Below are positions 5,749-11,089 of a DNA stretch of 11,089 bases, piece by piece. The DNA comes from Propionibacteriaceae bacterium UBA5174 (GTDB lineage Bacteria > Actinomycetota > Actinomycetes > Propionibacteriales > Propionibacteriaceae), in contig DHWU01000018.1 in NCBI GenBank assembly GCA_002413345.1, forward strand, positions 4,437-15,525. Direction: 5' to 3'. Each line of letters begins with the position of its first letter. The first letter of the stretch is position 1. Made by a program: the position numbers and the translations under genes. The notes under the pieces are model-generated. The model was not told where the DNA came from. It was given only the letters and a program-made list of their open reading frames with translations, and ran no database searches.

Positions 5749-7119
5749 ATGCCGCGCCTTTTCGGCACTGACGGGGTCAGGGGTACAGCCAACCTTGACC
5801 TCACCGCCGAGATTGCCTTGGAGTTGTCGATTGCGGCTGCCCACGTGCTGGGTGAGGCCGGGGTCTTCACCCAGGCGAAGCGGCCAGTGGCCTTAGTCGG
5901 TCGAGACACTCGAGCAAGCGGCGAGTTCCTGGAAGCAGCAGTCGTGGCCGGATTGGCCTCGGCCGGAGTGGATGTGGTGCGCCTCGGCGTGATTCCAACT
6001 CCGGGAGTGGCCTATCTGGTGGGCAGCTTGGGTGCTGATTTGGGTGTGATGCTGTCGGCGAGCCACAACCCGATGCCTGATAACGGCATCAAGTTCTTTG
6101 CTCGTGGTGGGGTGAAACTAGACGACGCCATTGAAGATGCGATCGCCGACCAGATGGGCGAGGTGTGGCGGCGGCCCACCGGCTCCGAGGTGGGTCGAGT
6201 CACTGACGATCTTGGTGCAGTCGAGGGTTACGTGGCACACCTGGTTGGCAGCCTAGGTGCCGATTCCAGCCTGGAAGGGCTGAAGGTTGTGCTCGATTGC
6301 GCCAATGGTGCAGCTTCGATGACTGCCTTGGCCGCGTTCGAGACTCAAGGTGCCGAGGTGGTGCCGCTGCATGCCCAACCTGACGGTTTGAACATTAATG
6401 ATGGTTGCGGGTCGACGCATTTGTCTGCGGTCCAAGCTGCGGTTTTGGAGCATGGTGCGGATCTGGGGATCGCCCTAGATGGAGATGCTGACCGCTGCCT
6501 GGCTGTGGACGCCAGTGGTGCGGTGGTCGATGGTGATCAGATCCTGGCGATTCTCGCCTTGGCGATGCGGGACGCAAACACTCTTCATTCCGAGACCGTG
6601 GTCGCCACGGTGATGAGCAATCTAGGTTTCTTGAACGCCATGAAGGCCCACGGAATTCACGTCGACCAGACCAAAGTTGGCGATCGCTACGTGCTCGAAA
6701 CGATGAACGCAAACGGCTTCACCTTGGGTGGGGAACAGTCTGGGCACGTGATCATGAGTGCGTTCGCCACTACTGGGGACGGTGTGCTCACCGCTTTGCA
6801 TCTCGCCGCCCAGATGGTGCGCCGCGATACGGCGCTGGCCGAATTGGCCGCGGTGATGACTCGACTGCCACAGGTCATGATCAATGTGCCCGGCGTGGAC
6901 AAGGCCCGGGCCGGAATCGACCCAGTAGTCAGCTCCGCAGTGACCGCTGCCGCCCAGGACCTCGGTGACGCGGGCCGCGTGCTGCTTCGCCCTTCAGGCA
7001 CGGAACCGCTGGTGCGCGTGATGGTGGAGGCAATCACTGAAGCCGAGGCCCGTGCGGTCGCCGAACGCCTGGCCGCAGTGGTGCGCGATCGGCTTTCATT
7101 CGAGCCAGTTTCGCGTTGA
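5749..7119 (+). CDS. glmM: Phosphoglucosamine mutase
   Basis: GlmM converts glucosamine-6-phosphate to glucosamine-1-phosphate, the step between GlmS and GlmU on the way to UDP-GlcNAc and peptidoglycan. The 456-residue protein has the normal family length and all four domain signatures. These are the N-terminal RLFGTDGVRG, the phosphoserine loop MLSASHNPMPDNG (Ser105 is the phosphorylated residue), the metal-binding DGDADR (Asp244, Asp246, Asp248), the sugar-binding GGEQSGH (327-333) and the phosphate-binding RPSGTEP (414-420). The ATG at 5749 gives the standard N-terminus; only a weak G-rich site (GGGCTGGG) precedes it. It follows rpsI by 14 bases, an arrangement shared with mycobacteria and streptomycetes. 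The partner gene glmS lies about 3.9 kb downstream in the same orientation. Confidence 0.98.
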   Translation: MPRLFGTDGVRGTANLDLTAEIALELSIAAAHVLGEAGVFTQAKRPVALVGRDTRASGEFLEAAVVAGLASAGVDVVRLGVIPTPGVAYLVGSLGADLGVMLSASHNPMPDNGIKFFARGGVKLDDAIEDAIADQMGEVWRRPTGSEVGRVTDDLGAVEGYVAHLVGSLGADSSLEGLKVVLDCANGAASMTALAAFETQGAEVVPLHAQPDGLNINDGCGSTHLSAVQAAVLEHGADLGIALDGDADRCLAVDASGAVVDGDQILAILALAMRDANTLHSETVVATVMSNLGFLNAMKAHGIHVDQTKVGDRYVLETMNANGFTLGGEQSGHVIMSAFATTGDGVLTALHLAAQMVRRDTALAELAAVMTRLPQVMINVPGVDKARAGIDPVVSSAVTAAAQDLGDAGRVLLRPSGTEPLVRVMVEAITEAEARAVAERLAAVVRDRLSFEPVSR

Positions 7120-7256
7120 TTCTGCTGTTTTCGGCTTTCTGCTGGGGGCAATGTTGTGGATAGAATATGCGTGCCCGAGCGGGATCCTGCGCGGTATTAG
7201 CCGGTTGTTTTGTTGCCGGGAGGATTAAGGCTTAAAACCTTGTCAGTGGGGACCGA
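7120..7256. other. 137-base intergenic region with a small palindrome
   Basis: This is the gap between glmM and the acyltransferase-like gene. It holds a TAGAAT sequence near 7160 that could be a -10 box without a clear -35, a GGGAGGA stretch (7218-7224) too far from the next start to serve it, and the 11-base palindrome TTAAG-G-CTTAA (7225-7235). No terminator with a U-run was found after glmM, so read-through is possible. Confidence 0.5.
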
Positions 7257-8528
7257 ATGAACATGGCAGCCCAGACGCGCTCGATCGCGTGGACGGACCG
7301 ACAATGGGTCGGGATGGAGACCGGCGGAGTCGCTGGACCATTGGTGGTCCCCAGCGTTGCTGACTTGAGATCAGCTTTCGTTGAAGTCGCCTCTTTGGGT
7401 GAGCGAACTCGGCTCGGCTACACCTTTAATTCCGAGCGCACCAAGTGGCGCTTCGACCCCAGCCGATTGGCAGATCTCGCGCAGTCGGTGATCACTGAGC
7501 GTGATGCCGACGAGCTGGATCCGACCGCCTCGGAGTCGGAGGTGTTCGCGGCCATCGACGAACTGCTCGAAGCGGGGACGTTGGCCGGCACCACTGCCTT
7601 GCGCTACGTCCGATCAGGCAGCTTGTTGATGTACCAACATGATCACTCAATCGGAGACGCCCAGGCCCTGCTCAACTTGACCAGTGTGCTGACCCACGTT
7701 GCGACCACCGGCCAATTGCCTAAGTGGGTGAGCGAGGAGCTGCATCCCCAGCCGGTTCGAACTGCGTTCGCAAACACCTTTGGGCCTGGCCGGCGAAGCC
7801 TGACCAAACTCGTGGCTCAGCGGCTGACTCACCCTCCGGTTCGACCAGTGTCGAAGACGGAGGTCGGGCCGCTAACCGAATGGGCACCCAAGCTCAGCTC
7901 AGTGACCACTTTGTTTAGTCGGCAGAGCTGGCAGCAGGTCAAGACCTGGCGGCAAGCTCACGCCCCTGAGGCCTCCATGGCCAGTATCTATGCCGTGATG
8001 ATGCGTCGGGCGTTGGTTAAGGCAGAGTTTGCCCTCACCGCCGATACCAAGATCCTTTATGACTGCCGTCGGCATCTGCCACGGGGCGTCCATTTGCGTG
8101 GGAATTTTGTGGTCGGATTCAGTCAAGAGTTGGCCGATGACCCGGCCATCGCTGGTGACCAGATCGCTGAAACCGCATCATCGGGGCGAGTCTTGATGAC
8201 CTTGGCCACCTCTGCGGCGAAGAATCTGCTGCGATCGCCAGCGCCGCGGGTCTCCTCGGTGGCCGCCGATCCGGAAATGGAAGTGGCCTTCGTCTTCGCG
8301 CCGCGCAGCCGCGAGATCGAAGTACTGCCCTGGCAGCGCCCTGATCTGCATGCCTTTGGCGCGTTGTCCACCACTTCTGGTCCAACCGAAATCACCTTAT
8401 CGATGATGATCCTGGCCGGACGGTTGGCTGCTACCTGGTCGTTCCACAGCAATGTGGTGCCAGAATCTCGGATCCGCGAGGCAACGAGGCTGATGGAAGA
8501 GGACCCGCTGGGCTTGCTTGGGCAGTGA
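7257..8528 (+). CDS. Condensation/PapA/WES-superfamily acyltransferase-like protein
   Basis: A 423-residue protein of unknown specific role. The features point to the chloramphenicol-acetyltransferase-like fold shared by NRPS condensation domains, PapA acyltransferases and wax-ester synthases. Near the middle of the N-lobe, YQHDHSIGDA (126-135) matches HHxxxDG as D129-H130-xxx-D134-A135, keeping the second, catalytic His and the structural Asp. In the C-lobe, ILYDCRRHLP (266-275) followed by RGNFVVGF (281-288) matches the usual D-R ... GN pair of these acyltransferases. There is no carrier-protein domain, signal peptide or membrane helix. It probably transfers an acyl group from CoA or a carrier protein to an alcohol or amine. 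The ATG at 7257 has GGGG (7248-7251) just upstream; a second ATG at 7263 is equally usable. It lies downstream of glmM and converges with the hydrolase gene. The similarity is seen by motif only, so the family call is moderate and the substrate unknown. Confidence 0.6.
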   Translation: MNMAAQTRSIAWTDRQWVGMETGGVAGPLVVPSVADLRSAFVEVASLGERTRLGYTFNSERTKWRFDPSRLADLAQSVITERDADELDPTASESEVFAAIDELLEAGTLAGTTALRYVRSGSLLMYQHDHSIGDAQALLNLTSVLTHVATTGQLPKWVSEELHPQPVRTAFANTFGPGRRSLTKLVAQRLTHPPVRPVSKTEVGPLTEWAPKLSSVTTLFSRQSWQQVKTWRQAHAPEASMASIYAVMMRRALVKAEFALTADTKILYDCRRHLPRGVHLRGNFVVGFSQELADDPAIAGDQIAETASSGRVLMTLATSAAKNLLRSPAPRVSSVAADPEMEVAFVFAPRSREIEVLPWQRPDLHAFGALSTTSGPTEITLSMMILAGRLAATWSFHSNVVPESRIREATRLMEEDPLGLLGQ

Positions 8529-8539
8529 AGCTGTCCGAG
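8517..8539 (+). terminator. Hairpin spanning the acyltransferase stop codon, possible U-less terminator
   Basis: Positions 8517-8525 pair with 8531-8539 over nine consecutive pairs, two of them G-U, around a 5-base loop that contains the TGA stop. It lies in a 28-base gap between convergent genes, where a terminator is expected. No U-run follows, as is common for actinobacterial hairpins. The G-U pairs mean it is less stable when read from the minus strand. Confidence 0.45.
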
Positions 8540-8556
8540 GTGGCGCCGATGACCAA

Positions 8557-9402
8557 TCAGAGGTGTCTACCTAGGAAGGCCAACTGCGCGGGGGTCACGG
8601 ATTCCCAATATGCCGCGGCGTGCTCGCCGGAAGTGAAACTGGTGGTCGGTGTTTGCACTTTGGGAGTGTCGTCCAATACCTCAACGAAGCTCTGATTACC
8701 CCGGCAGAACGGGTCTTCGGTGCCGCAGGCGATGAAGATGGGTAGGCCAGCTAGCTTGGCGGGGCGGGTATAGAAGTTGTTTGCCTCAAATTCCTGCTGG
8801 GTCATCCATTGCTTCTGGGGGACGTAGTCGTACTTCGCATAGCAAGGGGTGCTGATCGCCGCGATGACTTTGACTTTGCCGCGCAATTCGGCGCTCGCTA
8901 GGCGCAAAGTGCCCCAGCCGCCCATCGACCACCCGGTGAGGCCCAGCCGAGAAGTGTTCAGGCCGTGTTCGGAGAGCAGCGGCACGAATTCTGTGGCGAT
9001 CATTGCGCCAGCGTCCTGGGTGCCAATCTTCTGCCAGAAGAGGTTGTCACCATTGATGGCAGCCAAGGCAAAGGCAGGCAACCCCTGAGCGATCGCTTGG
9101 CGAAGTTGAGTGGTGTATCCCAGCGTTTGGATCATGGAGATGGTGTCGCCCATGCCATGCAAAACGATCACTACCGGAAGGTTGGAGCTAGCGCTGGTGC
9201 CAGGTGGATACCAGATTGCCCAGTCATGGTTGGATCCGGTGGCGGTTGAAGCCAGACTGCCGGTGACTAGGGTTCCATCGCCGTTGACGGGGGAGTTGCC
9301 TGAAGCGGTGCAGCTGGCCAGCACTGGGGCGAGGCAGGCAGCGCCGAGGAGGGCCCTGCGACTGAGTAGTGCACTGAATAGGGTGCCTTCGGTGCGGGTC
9401 AC
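8557..9402 (-). CDS. Tat-type lipoprotein serine hydrolase (esterase-like, alpha/beta fold)
   Basis: A 281-residue protein predicted to act outside the membrane as a lipid-anchored esterase or acyltransferase. The N-terminus has a twin-arginine stretch LLSRRALLG (12-20), a hydrophobic run and a lipobox LASC with Cys31 as the modified residue. The mature part has the alpha/beta-hydrolase parts in order: oxyanion-hole LHGMG (81-85), nucleophile elbow GWSMGG with Ser159, Asp230 in CGTEDPF, and His261 in SGEHAAAYW. The layout is like the putative-esterase group that includes S-formylglutathione hydrolase and mycolyltransferase-like enzymes. The substrate is unknown. I chose the GTG at 9402, which has GGAGGA just before it and gives a normal signal peptide. 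A longer frame from TTG at 9462 would add 20 non-signal residues. It is last of three tandem minus-strand genes, 67 bases after the GNAT gene, and converges with the acyltransferase-like gene. Confidence 0.8.
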   Translation of the reverse strand: MTRTEGTLFSALLSRRALLGAACLAPVLASCTASGNSPVNGDGTLVTGSLASTATGSNHDWAIWYPPGTSASSNLPVVIVLHGMGDTISMIQTLGYTTQLRQAIAQGLPAFALAAINGDNLFWQKIGTQDAGAMIATEFVPLLSEHGLNTSRLGLTGWSMGGWGTLRLASAELRGKVKVIAAISTPCYAKYDYVPQKQWMTQQEFEANNFYTRPAKLAGLPIFIACGTEDPFCRGNQSFVEVLDDTPKVQTPTTSFTSGEHAAAYWESVTPAQLAFLGRHL

Positions 9403-9469
9403 GATTCCTCCAGGGTCGGGCTGCGCACTGTCTGCGCCAAGGGGAAGTTTAAGCCCGGTCAAAGCGATC

Positions 9470-9877
9470 TCAGTAAAGTCGGCGTCCCAGTACCTGCACG
9501 TATTGGGGGATGTAGCCGAGGTGAGTGTAGAAATCGACTACTTCGGAGTTCTCCGAACGCACCATGAACTGCACCTTGGGTGCACCATGTTGTCGCAGCC
9601 AGGTCTCGGCTCCAGCCATCAACTGCCGACCCAAGCCGCGGCCCCGAAATCCAGGCTTTACTGCGAGGTAGTAGACCCACCCCACCTGGCCGTCGACCCC
9701 GACCATGACGGTGCCGATCAGCGTGGCGTTCTCATACAGGCCTAAGACCGCTGAGCACTTGCCTTCCACTGCACGCAAAAAGTCGGCTCGGGCGTCGTTC
9801 CAAGGTCGAGTGAGGTCGACCTCTTCCCACAACTGCACCGCCACCCGCGCATCGCTGCCGCTTAGCGTATCGATCAC
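9470..9877 (-). CDS. GNAT family N-acetyltransferase, YpeA-like
   Basis: A 135-residue single-domain acetyltransferase that would move an acetyl group from acetyl-CoA to an amine. It follows E. coli YpeA along its whole length: LWEEVDLTRPWND (16-28), GTVMVGVDGQVGWVYYLAV (55-73), the CoA-binding FRGRGLG (77-83; R78xxG81xG83), APKVQFMVRSEN (99-110) and FYTHLGY (116-122). The substrate of this subfamily is not established. The GTG at 9877 has AAGGGGG about 8 bases upstream. That ribosome-binding site can pair with a C-run just before it (see the hairpin at 9886-9919). It lies between coaA (76 bases upstream) and the lipoprotein hydrolase, all on the minus strand. Confidence 0.88.
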   Translation of the reverse strand: MIDTLSGSDARVAVQLWEEVDLTRPWNDARADFLRAVEGKCSAVLGLYENATLIGTVMVGVDGQVGWVYYLAVKPGFRGRGLGRQLMAGAETWLRQHGAPKVQFMVRSENSEVVDFYTHLGYIPQYVQVLGRRLY

Positions 9878-9885
9878 GTTTGTAT

Positions 9886-9919
9886 CCCCCTTGGCACCCG
9901 CAACCAGTTTCCTAGGGGG
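9886..9919 (-). promoter_or_regulatory. Hairpin that can hide the GNAT ribosome-binding site
   Basis: On the minus strand CCCCCTAGG (9919-9911) can pair with CCAAGGGGG (9894-9886): eight pairs with one A-A mismatch, around a 16-base loop. The 3' arm is the GGGGG Shine-Dalgarno of the GNAT gene. It could limit translation of that gene or attenuate transcripts leaving coaA; no U-run follows. Confidence 0.45.
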
Positions 9920-9953
9920 TGTCCAGGGGCAGGATAGCGGTCGCGGCGAAGAT

Positions 9954-10940
9954 TCACACCTTACGGATGCGTACCCAGCTCACCTGGTGGTCAGGGCCCT
10001 TGCGCAAGATGGCAGTGGCTCGTCCTCTGGTAGGGCGGATATTCAGGTCGAGGTTGGGCCCGTTTACCGAATCCCAGATATCCAATGCCATCTTGGTTGC
10101 CTCGGCCTCGCTCATCGAACTGAACCGGACAAAATACGATTCTGGGTCGCGAAACGCGGTGTGCCACAGATGCAGAAAGCGATCCAGGTACCAGCTGCGG
10201 ACATCACCTTCGGCGGCGTCGACAAAGACCGAGAAGTCGAAGAAGTCACTCACTGCCAATCCGGTGGTGCCGTCCTTACGGCGTCGCGCGGGCTGGAGGA
10301 CGTTGAGCCCCTCCAAAATCAGAATGTCGGGACGATTGAGAGTCACTGATTCGCCTGGGACGATGTCATAGCTGTGGTGGGAATAGACCGGGGCGCTCAC
10401 CTGGGGCACGCCCGACTTGACGTCCATTACGAATTTCACCAAGCGCTTGCGGTCGTAGGACTCCGGGTATCCCTTCCGGTCGAGCAGGCCGAGCTCTTCA
10501 AGTCTGGCGTTCGGGAACAAGAAACCGTCGGTGGTGACTAGATCCACCCTGGGCCTGGACGGCAGTCGGCGCAGCAATTCGGCAAGCAACCGTGAAGTGG
10601 TCGACTTGCCGACGGCTACCGAGCCCGCAACGCCGATCACGAAGGGGGTGCGGCGTCCGGACAGACCAAGGAACTGATGGCTGTCGGCGAAGAGCGCGCC
10701 AGTGCGATCGATGTAGAGCTTCAGTAGGTCGGTCAGCGGCAGATATACCTCGCGGACCTCCGCAGCATCGGTCGGATCACCGATGCCCCGCAGCCTGGCG
10801 AGGGTCTCTTCGTCCAGGGCTGCCGGACGGGCCGCGGCCAGGGCCGCCCAGTGTTGCCGATCCAAGGTTAGATAGGGGCCGTACGGGTTGTCTTCGGGTG
10901 CGCTGTGAGCCGCCAATCCAGCTGCCATCGACACACCCAT
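9954..10940 (-). CDS. coaA: Type I pantothenate kinase
   Basis: CoaA phosphorylates pantothenate with ATP to 4'-phosphopantothenate, the first and controlled step of CoA synthesis. The 328-residue protein matches E. coli CoaA (316) end to end: YLTLDRQHWAAL (23-34), P-loop GSVAVGKST (106-114) with Lys112, VTTDGFLFPN (135-144) with Asp138 matching the catalytic Asp127, KGYPESYD (156-163), PVYSHHSYD (184-192) with His188 matching His177, and PDILILEGLNVLQ (204-216). The C-terminus VRIRKV corresponds to VRLRK. The ATG at 10940 is used; an ATG four codons later (10928), with GGGATGGG upstream, is an alternative, and the difference does not touch the domain. It is divergent from glmS with 63 bases between starts. 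Its place between glmM and glmS is common in actinobacteria. Confidence 0.97.
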   Translation of the reverse strand: MGVSMAAGLAAHSAPEDNPYGPYLTLDRQHWAALAAARPAALDEETLARLRGIGDPTDAAEVREVYLPLTDLLKLYIDRTGALFADSHQFLGLSGRRTPFVIGVAGSVAVGKSTTSRLLAELLRRLPSRPRVDLVTTDGFLFPNARLEELGLLDRKGYPESYDRKRLVKFVMDVKSGVPQVSAPVYSHHSYDIVPGESVTLNRPDILILEGLNVLQPARRRKDGTTGLAVSDFFDFSVFVDAAEGDVRSWYLDRFLHLWHTAFRDPESYFVRFSSMSEAEATKMALDIWDSVNGPNLDLNIRPTRGRATAILRKGPDHQVSWVRIRKV

Positions 10941-10990
10941 CCCGATCCCATCGGCACCCCACCGATGTCAGCTTGACCCTATCGCGCCAC

Positions 10991-10996
10991 TACAGT
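10991..10996 (+). promoter_or_regulatory. -10 box of glmS, probably leaderless
   Basis: TACAGT fits TANNNT and ends 7 bases before the glmS ATG, which would put the transcript start at or next to the ATG. No Shine-Dalgarno lies upstream. A TTGACC at 10973-10978 looks like a -35 but is only 12 bases away, so it does not pair well with this box. Confidence 0.5.
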
Positions 10997-11003
10997 GACG
11001 CCT

Positions 11004-11089
11004 ATGTGCGGAATCATCGGCTATGTCGGACCCCGGGTTGCACGGGCGGTCGTGGTGGAAGGTCTGCGCCGGATGGAATACCGCGGCTA
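11004..11089 (+). CDS. glmS: Glutamine-fructose-6-phosphate aminotransferase, first 28 codons (cut by window edge)
   Basis: GlmS makes glucosamine-6-phosphate from fructose-6-phosphate and glutamine, the first step towards UDP-GlcNAc. The visible N-terminus begins MCGIIGYVGPR and continues to GLRRMEYRG. Cys2 becomes the N-terminal nucleophile of the glutaminase domain after removal of Met, and this block is diagnostic of GlmS. The start is fixed by the need for Cys at position 2. It is divergent from coaA and in the same orientation as glmM, whose product acts next in the pathway. Confidence 0.95.
   Translation, partial: MCGIIGYVGPRVARAVVVEGLRRMEYRG

Noticed and set aside
9403..9462. TTG start at 9462 for the lipoprotein hydrolase
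   Set aside because: It would put 20 non-hydrophobic residues before the signal peptide; the GTG at 9402 has GGAGGA upstream.
9705..10349. 214-codon open frame on the plus strand over coaA and the GNAT gene
   Set aside because: Both overlapped genes are firmly recognised on the minus strand; the frame crosses two genes and an intergenic region.
10973..10996. TTGACC-TACAGT as a complete glmS promoter
   Set aside because: The spacer is only 12 bases, too short for a standard -35/-10 pair; only the -10 box is retained.
1..11089. Mobile elements, CRISPR repeats, tRNA or rRNA genes, toxin-antitoxin or defence genes
   Set aside because: No transposase or integrase motifs, direct repeat arrays, cloverleaf sequences or defence-family proteins were seen.

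Overview
The window is ordinary-looking chromosomal DNA from a high-GC Gram-positive bacterium (Actinomycetota). The evidence is the G/C-rich third codon positions, frequent GTG starts, TANNNT -10 boxes placed close to ATG codons, and the gene order rplM-rpsI-glmM ... coaA-glmS, which is a known actinobacterial arrangement. The exact family cannot be fixed from the sequence; a propionibacterial relative is only a guess. There is no sign of phage, insertion sequences, CRISPR, rRNA or tRNA genes.

Layout. Left part, minus strand: a citrate synthase (gltA-type, cut by the left window edge, 1-931) lies downstream of a two-gene unit. That unit is a DUF1839-family protein (3416-4378) whose TGA overlaps the ATG of a family 2 glycoside hydrolase of beta-mannosidase type (990-3416). 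The 382-base divergent intergenic region 4379-4760 holds a 26-bp inverted repeat in front of the DUF1839 unit, several short inverted repeats, a near-consensus sigma-70-type promoter (TTGACC-17-TAATCT), and a leader with a 9-bp hairpin in front of rplM.

Middle part, plus strand: rplM (ribosomal protein L13), rpsI (S9) and glmM (phosphoglucosamine mutase), each separated by 14 bases and probably one operon. A 423-residue protein follows that resembles the condensation / PapA / wax-ester-synthase acyltransferase superfamily. A hairpin straddles its stop codon.

Right part, minus strand: coaA (type I pantothenate kinase), a YpeA-like GNAT acetyltransferase, and a serine hydrolase with a Tat-type lipoprotein signal. 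They are tandem and may be co-transcribed. At the right edge, on the plus strand and divergent from coaA, is the start of glmS, which looks leaderless.

How they fit. GlmS and GlmM make glucosamine-6-phosphate and glucosamine-1-phosphate for UDP-GlcNAc and peptidoglycan. CoaA starts CoA synthesis. L13 and S9 are ribosomal. Citrate synthase feeds the TCA cycle.

The most interesting part is the DUF1839-GH2 pair. The DUF1839 protein has Cys, His and Asp in an order that fits a papain/C39-like fold, and it resembles carrier-protein-dependent acyltransferases of the BtrH type. The family has been seen near amino-acid:carrier-protein ligases. Coupling to a glycosidase suggests a little-described pathway of (amino)acyl transfer linked to a glycan. 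That is a hypothesis; no ligase or carrier protein gene is in the window.
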